Shown here: positions 11,145 to 22,445 of the stretch, piece after piece
Numbering within the stretch: position 1 is the stretch's first letter
Layout of the letters: the number at the start of each line of letters is the position of its first letter
NCBI GenBank assembly: GCA_031841125.1
Contig: CM063106.1
Span: forward strand, 72,776,101-72,840,100
Reading direction: 5' to 3'
DNA: 64,000 bases
From: Acanthococcus lagerstroemiae
Taxonomy: Eukaryota > Arthropoda > Insecta > Hemiptera > Eriococcidae
Position numbers and translations under genes: made by a program
Notes under the pieces: model-generated
What the model was told of the DNA's origin: nothing
Databases searched by the model: none
The model's input: the letters and a program-made list of their open reading frames with translations, nothing else

Positions 11145-11672
11145 TTATTCACGAAAGCCCTGTGTGCCGTAAGAGCGTATCGAGGTATAGATTAGATGAT
11201 GTGGCTCGACCATACCGTAGTTTGCTATGCTTTCGTTGGTCAATAGACAAGTGAAATCAACAAGAGAACGCGCGTAGATCGACTGGACATTATCGCGGAC
11301 TACAGAGCCATTAATCTTTCCAAATCGATCAGAACTTTTGCAGTATTCGGACGAGCCCATTTGCCATCCACAAAGCGGCATTTCGTTCTGTCCAGGTGGT
11401 CTGAAGGTAATTTCTCTGGGAAGCACTATATTAATGCCTAATGTGGTCGGACACTGCAACGCCCAATATGCAAATGGATTCGCCTTCGTCTTTATTTTGT
11501 ATTTATATCTCTGGAGCGCACTTGTTTGTTGCGTCCGCTTTATTACAGGCTCGAGCATTTTCACGCTTGTCATCATCATATTTCCGATTGCAGCACATTT
11601 GTTCTTTAACGGTAACTGAAACTTCCTACTACCTCCATTCCACTCATTACACCCAGGAGCAACTCTGAACAA
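11145..11672 (-). CDS. Uncharacterised 175-codon open frame (doubtful)
   Basis: This is the longest single open frame in the window that is neither element-derived nor kindlin. It starts with ATG at 11672 and stops at 11145. The product would be slightly basic, with no transmembrane run, no signal peptide and no motif I recognise. The opposite strand is also open over 11338-11668, which suggests a local lack of stop codons rather than selection. I see no splice sites or poly(A) signal that would make it a gene. It could be chance, or a relic of a mobile-element frame. Confidence 0.2.
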   Translation of the reverse strand: MFRVAPGCNEWNGGSRKFQLPLKNKCAAIGNMMMTSVKMLEPVIKRTQQTSALQRYKYKIKTKANPFAYWALQCPTTLGINIVLPREITFRPPGQNEMPLCGWQMGSSEYCKSSDRFGKINGSVVRDNVQSIYARSLVDFTCLLTNESIANYGMVEPHHLIYTSIRSYGTQGFRE

Positions 11673-13327
11673 TTGCCTGGTTAGTAATCCGCAGTCGGAC
11701 CGCTGGATAATAATGGACCCATGTCTAGCTCTTGCGTACTCGTAAGCCGCACGTATTTGAAAACAATCGTCCAGATAGATTTCGAAAAATCATTCCGCAT
11801 TGTTTCAGTGTTTGTCTAGTTCGATATATTATTACTTTTGTGTGTGCTCGTCGTCGATTCGAACTAGTAAATGAATTCAATAATATTCTGTAAGACAATG
11901 CAGCGCCTTTTAAAGCACGCCGTAACACGTACAAATATTAAATACTACTGGGAAGAAAAACGATTCACGAACGTCGGAAATCGGGCGGAGTATTTAAAAT
12001 CCGGTTTACTTTGTGTACTTGCGTACAGATATTTTGATTTATTTTTTAAATTATAAATAACGAAAAAGAAAAAAAAAAAATTTAAATAACAAATCGATTC
12101 TGGTCGGCAGTTTTGAAAACGGTAGAAACCGACGACGGCAATTGAATTCGATTTAAGAAAGATGAAAAAAGGAGTACCGAAGCTGTGTAGGAATAATTTC
12201 CTGAAAATAAATTACTCTTAAAATAATCTGTCCGATGTAATGGATCGGGGGTTAACTAGGCAGTCCAGCGCTGTTCATTGTCGAGCACTCACTGGACGAA
12301 CCTGCGGCTGGATATTGGTTTCCATTGGCGAGTTTTTTAATTTTGGTAAATTTACGACGCATTTCATTCTAATTTCGGGTAGAAGCAGAAGCGTAATTTC
12401 AAGCGGCGAGAACGTCGATGTGCATTCGGCGTCTGGTTATTCTTGGTGGCGCGCATTACGTGTGAGAAAATCGATTTACGTGCATGGAGTTCTACAGCAG
12501 TCGTTGTACCTAGTTTTGGTGCTCATATCATATGGAGAGGTGAAGGGACTCGAGCAAGGTTCAGTTCGTAGTGCTGGGGACAAATGAAGGCATTGCCCCT
12601 TTTTAGCCACACAGAAAAATTAGGATTTCTTGCTTTTTGATGGTGACATTTTTGTAATTTTACTTCAAGCCCCCCTTCCACCTCCCAAGGAGAAATGGCT
12701 ATATTACAGGCCAGTTGTTGATCGTATTTGTTGAATTGAATGCTACCCCGATCCTCATTTTATATGGCATAGTGACCGAGACTGTTCCATCCCTTTTGGG
12801 CTCTTTGTTAGTTTTGGGCTGCTTTTTAGCTCTGAACTCTTGATTGGTCCTGAGCTGTTAATTGTAGTTAAGCTAGAAAACTGGAATTTCAATGTGTTAT
12901 CTGCGATAACGACACAAAAGTCGAGGTGGGGCGGACTGTTGGGGGAAATAAAGGCCCAATATGTCTAGTCGACTGTTGACCGCTGAAATTCTTGTGGTAA
13001 TTTTTCACCCCTCTAACGTCGTTTGAGCTTGGAGATGATGAACCTCATCGGTTTATTGAGCCGAAACTAGTGGTGCTGAAAGTGAATGAAGTCGGTTATC
13101 TTTAACGAAATTTTACCTTGCGAACTAAGTCCTATTGAATTTCTGATAATATTATTTTGGGGTCTACAGGTTCCATAATTACGATTTATCTTTTAGGATG
13201 GATAGTAGACGAGGTTTTTCACGTTGGTGGTGGGGCTTTTTCAATATTTGTTTATGAAATATTATAATGTGGACCGCAAAATGTTGAAATAAGAATGTTT
13301 CTTGGGTGGGGCGAAAATAGTATAATT
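11673..13327. other. Gene-free stretch
   Basis: Nothing recognisable. A 115-codon open frame at 12240-12587 shows no known motif. The sequence looks single-copy compared with its surroundings. Confidence 0.4.
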
Positions 13328-13550
13328 GTGATACAAGTGCGAAAAGAAGGATTACTCGTTGTAAACGAATGTGGAGCAAGAAAAACGATACTGTCATTAA
13401 TAAATGCATTAAGAATACGCGATTTTGAGAACCTTCTAATCATGAGGTGAATAAACTAATAAGACTCTCCATCCCACTAAAACGCTACTCAGATGTTGGA
13501 ACATGTAAATAGACTTATCATACGTTTTTGTTGATTGGTGATAAATGTTG
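13328..13550 (+). repeat. Direct duplicate, copy 1
   Basis: It matches 13770-13995 with roughly 80% identity over ~220 bases. Shared words include GCGAAAAGAAGGATTACTC, TTTTGAGAACCTTC and GGTGAATAAACTAATAAGACT-like sequence. The spacing of the copies is about 440 bases. No function can be assigned. Confidence 0.65.
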
Positions 13551-13769
13551 TCGTTTACACTCGCATACTACGTACTAGGAAGTAGGAATCAGTGGATGAA
13601 AATATAGTTTCTCGTACTCGCAGTAACTTCTCCCATCCGAGTGAGAGAATGTAAACAGATTCTCGCTCTTAATGGGAGAAGTTGGCTGCATTTACCAGAA
13701 AAACAAGTCGCGTACTACTTTTTGTTAGAAAAATTGCGTTCTTATGCATTAGTTAGAAGCTGGAATATT

Positions 13770-13995
13770 GTGATACAATTGCGAAAAGAAGGATTACTCA
13801 TTATAAACGAGTGTAAAGCGAGAAACACGATACTTTTATTAACAAATAATGCATAAATAGCACGCTATTTTGAGAACCTTCAAATCACGAGGTGAAGAAA
13901 CTATGACTCCCCATCGTGCTGAAACACTACTGCAGGTGTTGGAACGTGTAAATAGACTATTGATATTCTTGTTGATTAGTTTCTGATAAATTTTG
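13770..13995 (+). repeat. Direct duplicate, copy 2
   Basis: Second copy of the segment at 13328-13550. A segment just upstream of it (13648-13710, ATTCTCGCTCT ... CTGCATTTACCA) also recurs at 18068-18110 next to the LINE, so this belongs to a dispersed repeat family. Confidence 0.65.
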
Positions 13996-14077
13996 TTTGC
14001 TTTTGTGCACCACCTTCTAGAAATCAGTGGGAGAAAATTCATTGCAGTAATTTGTCCCACTTAAGGCAACATGCCAG

Positions 14078-15111
14078 TTAGCCTAGTGAAGTTGTGTTTT
14101 GAAAGGAAAAAAAATGTAATCAAAGGTTTCTCTTCAAGATTGTATAGGTACTGGTCTCCAAAATATGGGGCGAGAATACACAACCGCTACCTTGAGTCAG
14201 TCCGCATCCACAGGGGGCAACAACGTCAAAATTTCAATTTTTTCGCTATATCTGGATAATAACGCGTGATTCGAAAAAATTTGAAGAGTAATAAATTATT
14301 CGACATAAAATTCCCTACAAAAATGGTTCTCTACATTTTCCTCCTAAAACGCATAGTTAATCTGTAATATAACATTGAAGCTAGAGCTACCACCAAGTGA
14401 GGTGCTGTGCGGTTGCATGTTGTTCGGCAGCCGCGGAAGACACGTTTTGTGACGAATTTTGCTCTTTCTCACCCCCGGTACATCATGTATTAACGACATT
14501 TGAAGACCATACTTGCAATTCTGTTACTTTGTTACTTTCCCTTCCATTGTATGCTACCACTCATGAAGTCACACAAATTTAAAGAAAATTCTGACTAAAT
14601 GAAAACAGCATTGCTCGTAGATTCAAAAATTTATGCTTTTAATAATGTTCGAAATACAGCACGCCACAAAATTAGATTAATTTGTTTGTAATTCAAAACA
14701 TAGTCGTCAGTCGGACATCTCATATTTTGAAACGACTGCGGCATACATTCGTAGTAATTACAGCAGTTGTACACCTAATTTATAAATAATAACAAATTGC
14801 AATGTTCCGCGGTGAGCGTAATAAGCGTTTTACCGAAAAATGTATAGAACATTTCTTATAAGAAATTTAATATAGAATTATTTTGCACTGCTCACTTTTT
14901 CCGTTTCTTGCTTCATTTTCGAGATAAAGCGGGAAAACCGCATTTTAGACGTTGTTGCCCCCTGTGGATGCGGACTGACTCGCGGTAGGAGTTGTGCATT
15001 TCGACCCCATATTTTGGAAACCAGTACCTATAAAATCGTGAAGAGGAACGAACCTCTGATTACATTTTTTCCCCTTCTCACCCTGTTTTTGACACAACTT
15101 CACTGGGCTAA
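14078..15111. mobile_element. DNA element with ~155-bp terminal inverted repeats
   Basis: The left end TTAGCCTAGTGAAGTTGTGT is matched by the complement of the right end (TTAGCCCAGTGAAGTTGTGT). The inversion continues inward through CAAAATATGGGG, GTCAGTCCGCATCCACAGGG and GGCAACAACGTC, giving arms of about 155-170 bases around ~700 bases of unique sequence. I cannot see a clear target duplication or a transposase frame. A fold-back or long-TIR non-autonomous DNA transposon is the simplest reading; the superfamily is undetermined. Confidence 0.7.
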
Positions 15112-16029
15112 GTGGTTAGTCAGCTTTTTCAAAGGCGCCGTATTTGCCGTTAGAATGGGAATAAAAAATTGGCCATGATGACATCATAAAATGAAAGGAT
15201 TGATCAACAAAGCACCCAGCATGGTCGGTATCACAGTAATCATCTGTTGAAAAGTATCAATTTGACCATAATTTGACATGGTTGCCAATTATTAGTCACC
15301 TCTCGGAAGTAATTTCACTTATTGTAGCATAAAAAACGCAGCAAAACGCCGCGGTAAGATGAATAGGTGAGTTTTTATTATTCTTTGAAATTCGACATCG
15401 ATTTGCCAATTCTTGGTCGGCCGAAAATTGGCATAAAAATTTAATTCAACTTGAAATTTTTGTAGCTTGTTGATTTTGAAACAGTTGCCAATTCTTGGTC
15501 ATGCCAAATTTGGGTCAATTTTCAAATCGTACTTTTGCTTAATTTCTCGATCAGAAATTAATTTAGGACCCAAAATGTACGACTGAAGCTGATAAAAAAG
15601 CAGAAAAGTCAAGTTTTCGCGATGTTATGCACTTTCAAAATTTTTAATTTCTCCGCGTCAGTATAAGATGGCAACTATTTTCAAAAAACTTTCTTTTAAA
15701 AATGGTGTCTTCGAACCTAATAAAATGACAAAAACCTAATATTGGAACCAGCAAAATCAGTAAATACCTACTTAGCATAGTTAATTTTCCCCCTTTTTTT
15801 CCCCATCAAAAAACGTGAAAAATAAGCAGCTTAACTTTTTTTTTCCTTCTCAAAATCACTGATACCTTCTTAACAAATCACTATTTCACCGCGCAAAAGG
15901 TGTTTGGAAGGTAGACACTGGACACCTAGAGAACAACCTACCATAGATAGCAGCACTTACCAACTAAAATAGTTCAATCTGTGCTACTTTGAAAATTGAC
16001 TATGATTCGGCATGGTGACCAAGAGTTGG
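15112..16029. other. Gene-free stretch with recurring GCCAATTCTTGGTC words
   Basis: The words TTGCCAATTATTAGTCA, TTGCCAATTCTTGGTCGG, TTGCCAATTCTTGGTCATG and, inverted, GTGACCAAGAGTTGGCA occur between 15283 and 16036. They suggest a decayed repeat with an inverted end, but I cannot set its limits. Confidence 0.35.
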
Positions 16030-16040
16030 CATTTTGCCTT

Positions 16041-18051
16041 TTTTTCTCATTTTCTCTCTTTTTTTTTCACATCTGTGTGAGGTGGCGCTGTATGCGCCGA
16101 GTACTCAGACTTTGCAGTTCATTGAACTATTCCTCAAGTTGCTGTCAAGGATCACAGGGTGTCTACAAGGTCAGGAAGTTAGGATAACGTCAGGAAATTT
16201 CGAGGAATTTACTGAAAGATCAGAAGAAAAATTGATAAATGACCATCTAGTGGAAAATTCTGTAAAAAATCCCGTAATGAGAATAAATTAAAATCAAGAA
16301 ATAATATTGTGTGGACGTAATAAATTCATACAGGAAACCTCTTCCTCCAAAAACTTTTATGTATGGATTCTACAAATACAGAAAAGAAGGTCCGGAAAAA
16401 GTCAAGAAAAGAATTCTGAAAAGTCTGTAGACACCCTGGATCAGCTCAATAACCTCACTTTTATAGCCAAAGAGAGAATCTTACTGAGCTCTATCCTTTT
16501 GACTTCACTGGGTGCTGTATACTCTAGTCCCAGTGCTTCACGTCTTGTCCCGGTTATTGCTGGGCATTGACATATGATATGGATCGGGGTTTCTTCTTCT
16601 TCTCCACAGTACCGACAGGAGCCGCTTTTTACCACTCCTCTTTTATACATGTGTTTTTTGGCCCTATGACCAGTTAGTTGACCGAGGAACCTGGCATATT
16701 TACTGGAAGCGTCCCCTATCAGTGTTTTACTGATTTTCATTCCACTGGCCAACCGTCAGTGCATTTCCGTCGCTTTCTTATCCAAGCCTTTACTTTAGAT
16801 TTTATGACGCTCTATGCTACAGGAAGACACGGCCTGGGTGTTGCCAGTTCCTATTTTATGCCGTCCCTCGCTAGCTTGCCAGCGTTCATGTTCCCTTTTA
16901 TGCCGCCGTGTCCCGGTGTCCATAGTATGGTGACACGGTTCTCCTGATCAAGGGTGTATAATTTGTTAACACACTCCACCACCACCAGGGATGTAGTTTG
17001 GTGTGACGGCAGTGCCTTAATAGCCGATTGACTGTCTGTTCAGATATAGATCTGCTTATTAACAAGGCCCTTCTGCTGGCTTCTATCAATGGCCACCGTG
17101 ATCGCCATTACTTCTGTTTGGAGGAGTGACGCCCTCGCCCAGTGCCCTTGAATAGTGGTCAGCGTCTTCTGCATTCGTGATTCTGATTCCTACACTTTGG
17201 TCATTCTTAGAGACATCTGGAAACCACACATTCTCCTCTTTTCCTAGAATGCTTGGCCACCTCTTTTCCCAAGCCTCTGGTGTGGGTATCAGCACACGGT
17301 ATGGCTTGTCAAAGAAGTGCTCCGTCGCGATTCTATCCTTCGGCATTCTAAAGCATTTGTCCATCGTCCCCGCCATCTCCCATATCCTTCTGTGGTTTGT
17401 TTTTGGGCCTGAAGGTTTGGTTTGTCCAGACGAGGAGCCCCCATTATCGCAGTGTGAAGTGGTGGCGAGTTTAGGAGCCTTTCCAGTGCCTTAGTCGGCG
17501 CCGTTCTCATTGTCCCCGTTGTCATCACGCACACGAGTCTTTGCAGGTGGTCTAGTTCCTTGTTCCTCTCTGACTTTGATCAGGTGCAATGGTCGCATAA
17601 GTGATTCTGGGACATATTACACCGGTATACTATATCCAGTGCATCGTTTTTGAAGAGAGTCCCCGGGTCCTGCCGATAAAAGTGCGGCAAACCCAAAGAG
17701 CCTCAATTCCTTTTCTTATTGTATCTGAGATGTGATCCCTTCGAAAGAGATTTTCATCAAGATATACTCCTAAGTACTTCACCTTTCCTTTGAGAGCTAA
17801 CGGTCTTCCCTTGTATTGCACCTTGATCAGCTCCTTGCCCTTTGTTTTGTGGGTGAAAAGAGTGATTTCAGTTTTGCCCGGGTCTATCAATAACCCCTTT
17901 TTCGCCCACCATTTTCCCACACATCGGAGTCCCCACTGTGTCAACTCCGTGATGGTTCCTGGAAATTTGCCGGTTACCACCACCGCCAAATCATCAGTGT
18001 AGCCCTATGTGTATATTTTTTGACCATTTAACTTATCCAGCAAACTGTCCA
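16041..18051 (-). mobile_element. 5'-truncated LINE with RNase H and CCHC tail, copy 1
   Basis: Minus-strand fragments read in order: a reverse transcriptase Y-T-D-D box (about 18003-17990) followed by the palm/thumb region (17989-17630), an RNase H-like region, and a C-terminal zinc knuckle C-x2-C ... H-x4-C (in 16752-16441). Frameshifts and stops break the polyprotein. The order RT, RNase H, knuckle suits I/Jockey-group elements annotated as R1- or LOA-like. The word CATTTTGCCTT flanks it at 16030-16040 and 18052-18062 and is a likely 11-bp target duplication. The 3' end has an A-rich tail on the minus strand. A MITE (16155-16438) lies inside. A sister copy is at 52757-54513. Confidence 0.9.
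16155..16438. mobile_element. MITE inserted in the LINE 3' end
   Basis: Terminal inverted repeats CAGGGTGTCTACA and TGTAGACACCCTG bound a 284-bp segment. The flanking GATCA occurs at 16150-16154 and 16439-16443. The sister LINE at 52757-54513 has the uninterrupted sequence AGATCAGCTCA at the corresponding place, so the empty site is visible in the same window. The family looks like the widespread CAGGGTGTC-type MITEs. A 5-bp duplication does not fit a standard 8-bp hAT event, so the superfamily is left open. Confidence 0.87.
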
Positions 18052-18645
18052 CATTTTGCCTTAATATGATTCTCGCTCTCAGTAGAAAAAGTAGGCTGTA
18101 TTTACCAAGTAACGAGTTCTCGCAAAAAATCACTTGTATTAAAATATACTGTTTCCTCTTTTACTGTAATCGAAACTCAAAAAGTTACTGACCCTTCTGA
18201 AATTTCAGGGCGACAAATTTACCCTTCTCACCTTCAGTACTTCAGTATCTTCTCGGTTATTGACTCCCCTAAACCTCGTGCTTGTTTGCATCCCTATAAC
18301 TGCCAGTAATGCCAATATAGTGTAACGAGATTCACACCAAAAAACGTAGGAAAACACGTACTAAGAACTTTTAATGTCATACTAATACAAACGCACAAAA
18401 TACAGTAGTTAGATCGCTTTGAGAACGCACAATTTCGCATACAAAAACTAGACTATACGGCGACGGCCAGCGGCCTTTATGCATCCCGGCGTTATCGGCG
18501 AAACTCCTTATCGCTTTCGTTATCGAACTTCTATTCTGCTGCTCGATACGTGTCGATCTTTCTTCGCTTATCTTCTTCGGGATTATTCGCCACAATAGTC
18601 AGTCGAATCCGACAAACAGTTATTCGGCGAGATTGCACTTTTAAG

Positions 18646-18923
18646 CAGTGGCGTAGCCGGGAGGGTGGAAGGGGGCGAATGCCTGCCCCACGGCATCTGA
18701 AATTGATTGTAAAATATGCAAAAATGAGCAGATTTTCGCATGTAGAACACGTTTTTTCGAAAAATTTTTGCTCAAGCAGTAATTTTACCTTCATGTTATG
18801 TTTCATAAAATAGTCCTCTAATGTCAGTAATTTAAAAAAAAACCCTCAATTTTCGACTTTTTCTCCTTTGAAAATCTTACTTCGCCCCCCCCCCCTCTTG
18901 GGAAAATCCTGGCTACGTCACTG
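18646..18923. mobile_element. hAT-type MITE with 8-bp target duplication
   Basis: The ends CAGTGGCGTAGCCGGGA and CTGGCTACGTCACTG are inverted repeats. The 8-bp target duplication CTTTTAAG is perfect (18638-18645 and 18924-18931). The 278-bp interior has no coding potential and contains a C11 run just before the right end. A second copy lies at 50737-50985. Confidence 0.92.
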
Positions 18924-18931
18924 CTTTTAAG

Positions 18932-20789
18932 AACGAGCTTTTTGCATCCCTTATAGTTATGCGTCATCCTTTCATGCGATTATTTCGCAGCTCAAATCGG
19001 ATGTATTTACTGCATTTCTTTCGTACCCTGTTTAGTAACCACTAAGGAACAAAATATTTCATAAACGAACACGATGAACAAAAACGACGACCGCAGCGTT
19101 CGTACGCCCGTATCCATTCAAAAAGTACGATTGTTTTAATTTTTCGACACTTTAACCCTCTCGACTAACACGTTTTTAATCGTGGTTTATAGTCGGTCGA
19201 TTTTATTCGTAGAAAACTAATTGGCGTGTACACAGCCCTCGTACCGGTCGTTTGCTTTTTTAAATAATAAAACGATTCTCTATCGACGTGCAGTCTGCGT
19301 CGAGACACAGTATGAAAATAAATGTATAGTAAAGGAAAACCTATTAAGACACATATTTACTAGTTTCGTAATGTGTAGGTTCTTTAAATACTAGGTAAAT
19401 AACGCGATGAGGAGGCGAGGTTCCCTATCCTTACATGGAAAATGGGGTTGACTGGTCTCGACAATATTTATATATGGTACGATGCCAATCCGACCAACCT
19501 GTAGAGAATAATCTCCCACAATCGAAAGACGCGGACTACCCACGATTGTGCGGATTAAGGTCGGAAAATACGCTCAAATTATAGACCATCGATCGTAAAT
19601 TTTTGTAAAAATCTCTCAAATAATCGTACGCATAGCGCAGACATCGCATATATGAAGTTATTAAACCAGCGTAAACTCGATATCGATATGGCGGTGATAA
19701 TGCGACGGAAACCGGATCTAAGAAATGTACTTCGTCGAGCCTTTCGATGCTGTTTTTATTGTGAAATAATTATTATCAGGCACGCTAACGAGTTTTATTA
19801 TTTTATTGTACCGACTGGCTGTTGAACTGCGATCAATCTGTGAAAAACGCTTCTGACGATGGTCTTATCATAATGGCAATTTAATTGAACTTTTCTACGA
19901 TTCCGAGCAATTTACTACACTTTTACAGATGGAGATGACAATCAATCGATAATTCACCAATTCTTTGTTTTTTTTATTTGAAAGATTACGAGGTAATTCA
20001 TCGCGAATTATTACCGCGACTTTGAACCGCGTGAAATGAGGAGGCAACGTTAATTAATGGCTCCTTCAAGTTGAAAAATAAAACGTCGTAATTAGTTTGA
20101 AAGATATATACGCCGGTTATATTATTTATGAAAAATGTCATCAGGTGGCAAGAAAATGTACAGAAGATGATCGTTGGGAATTGAAACGCCTTCTGCTCGC
20201 CAGATTCGTTAAACTCAGAATTTAAAATGTCAGTTTTTTGCTTGGAGGCGTAACCACGGATAAGGGCTGAATTTATGATTTTTGGACTCCGGGATCTAAG
20301 CTTAGTGAATCCTTCCCCCCTTGGCAGAAAAAACCCAAACATCAGGGCTAAAGTAATACGTGGCGGTAGGTATATCGGTTTTAAAAAATTGAAAATTTGA
20401 TTTTTCATATCCTTATTGGTTAGCAATGAGAACCAATAATTTTTTAGGATCCGTTATTTTCTTGTGAGGGAGGGGGTATGTGTTTTCAAACGTCAGCATT
20501 TAAATAATATGTGTACACATTAGGGTGTCCCATATTTTACAAGTTTTCTCCTATTGATTAGGGTCGCACTGAAATTTGTTTCAATGGACCTAGAAACTCG
20601 CCTTAAAAAATTCGAGCTCAGTCTGAGGTCATTAACCCGTGCTGCTTTTACCTTGAAGTTATGTGTAATACTGAGATTCTACAAAAAACCGCGAATATCT
20701 CGGAACATCAATTTCAGGACCAAAATGCATATAACATAAAATGTTTCCTGTTAAATTTTCTATTAAAAAGATCCTATACAAATTTTCTC
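18932..20789. other. Gene-free stretch, CpG-rich in its first part
   Basis: No exon or element is recognised. The first ~800 bases are visibly richer in CG dinucleotides than the repeat-laden sequence around them and look single-copy. From about 20700 an AT-rich unit (AAAATGCATATAACATAAAA) begins that recurs ~217 bases later as part of the inverted-repeat arm. Confidence 0.35.
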
Positions 20790-21197
20790 TAAAACGCATA
20801 TTTACCGAGATAATCGCAATAATGTATGAAAGTTTTTGAAGAACGTTGCTTTTGTTATTTTTTCTTTCATAACCGATCTCTATTAGCTAAATCGTAGTTA
20901 TCTAAGAAAATATTCACTTTATGATCGAAATGCAAATAACATAAAATGTTCCTTGTTGAATTTTCTATACAAAAAGGTCTCATACAACTTTACTTTAGAA
21001 AACATATTTATCGAGATACTCGCAAAAATGCATGGAATTTTCAAAAAACATTGTTTTTTAAAAAATTATTTTACAGCTGAAATATCTATGAGTATTAATG
21101 TCAGTTGATGCACATTACAGTATAAGTTCAGTCTCTGTCTACTGGGGCAAGCACCCCAGTTAGCCCCTCTCCCCACCTGGCTACGTCCATGACAGTT
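20790..21197 (+). repeat. Left arm of a long inverted repeat
   Basis: About 410 bases that match, in inverse orientation, 21754-22165. Shared words include ATAATCGCAATAATGT, ATGCAAATAACATAAAAT and TTCAGTCTCTGT. The arm ends at the inner side with CACCTGGCTACGTCCATGAC, which resembles the terminal repeat of the hAT MITE at 18646. The two arms may therefore be two oppositely oriented copies of one MITE family rather than a single fold-back element. Confidence 0.75.
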
Positions 21198-21753
21198 CGT
21201 TCGGTACCTACTATAGAGTAGACCTCAGATTATGTATGTATATCAACAATCGTCCACGTTGCGCATAAGATATAACATTGTGCTGTTAAGGAACAGTCAC
21301 ATGTTCTCAGAATTCATTGTCATTTCCTATGGGCAAATCGCTGTTTCATATTGTTAATTGTACATCATCTCAGTCCACCATATCAAGTTTTCAAACAGAA
21401 TCTTAGAATGCTCAAGACTCAATAAAAACATTGGAACTAGTTATGGCTCATGGATGCCTAGTTAACGTTTCAATTTTAGGCTCTTCCGCAAAATTTTCAT
21501 CACTCGAGGTCAGACCAACAGTCCTACTTCTTGCAAATACAAGCTTTTACCAATCGCAAACACTTCTACATGTGTCCATCTTCACCCCTTTAACAATGAG
21601 ATGAAGAAAAACATGTGCAGAAGTAGTTATGTTGCTCATGCAAGTAAGAAAACATAAGTACTAATGTTTATTATAGTGTCCTTAGCAAAAACTGTCACTT
21701 TTCAAGTACTGATGTTCTCTTACTCGTCTATTCTATAGTAGATACCCAACAAA

Positions 21754-22165
21754 CTGTCAGGGGTGTAGCTAGGTGGAAGGGGGGAGGGCTAACAGGGGCG
21801 ACTGCTCCAGTTCACAGAGACTGAAGTTATATTATAATGTGCGTTACTCGACATTAAGATATATTTCAGCCATAAATTAATTTTTTTTAAAAACATGTTT
21901 TTCGAAAATTCCGCGCATTTTTGCGATTATCTCGATAAATACGTTTTCTAAAGAAAAGTTCTATGTAATCTTTTTTACAGAAAATTTAACGAGGAATATT
22001 TTATGTTATTTGCATTTTGGTCTAAAAAGTGAATATTTTTTTAGATAACTAAGATTTACCGAGTGAAGATCGGTTAGGAAAGAAAAATGAACAAAATCCA
22101 CATTCCTCGTAACTTTTACACATTATTGCGATTATTTTGGTAAATATGTGTTTGAACAAAAATCT
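21754..22165 (-). repeat. Right arm of a long inverted repeat
   Basis: The inverse counterpart of 20790-21197, starting TGTCAGGGGTGTAGCTAGG at its inner side. The ~555-bp spacer (21198-21753) has CTACTATAGAGTAGA near its left and TCTATTCTATAGTAG near its right, so the inversion may extend slightly into the spacer. No open frame is supported. Confidence 0.75.
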
Positions 22166-22199
22166 AATGTCATTCAAAATCAGCGACTGGCCCCTTGAT

Positions 22200-22445
22200 A
22201 TTTCCTTTAGATTTTTGAAGCCGAGTCGAGTTCGCCTATTTTGATGGATGAAATGTATATTTTGGGGTTCAAATTGGGATAATTTCATTTAAAATTTTGA
22301 AGGCACGTCGAGTTTGCCTATTTTAATGGATGAAATCTATATTTTGGGGTCCAAATCTGGATCACTTCATTTAGATTTTTGAAACCTCGTCGAATTCGCC
22401 TATTTTGATGAATGAAATGTATATTTAGGGTCTAAATTGGGATCA
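22200..22445. repeat. ~85-bp tandem repeat, three units
   Basis: Three units each contain CGTCGAGTTCGCCTATTTT-like sequence, GATGAATGAAATGTATATTT-like sequence and GGGTCCAAATTGGGATCA-like sequence. The GCCTATTTT anchors at about 22232, 22315 and 22398 give the period. They are unrelated to the satellite at 8.5-11 kb. Confidence 0.7.

Noticed and set aside
11338..11668. Plus-strand frames with hydrophobic C-terminal segments
   Set aside because: Overlap the minus-strand 175-codon frame; they appear to reflect a local lack of stop codons.
17177..17494. 105-codon plus-strand open frame
   Set aside because: Antisense shadow of the LINE coding region.
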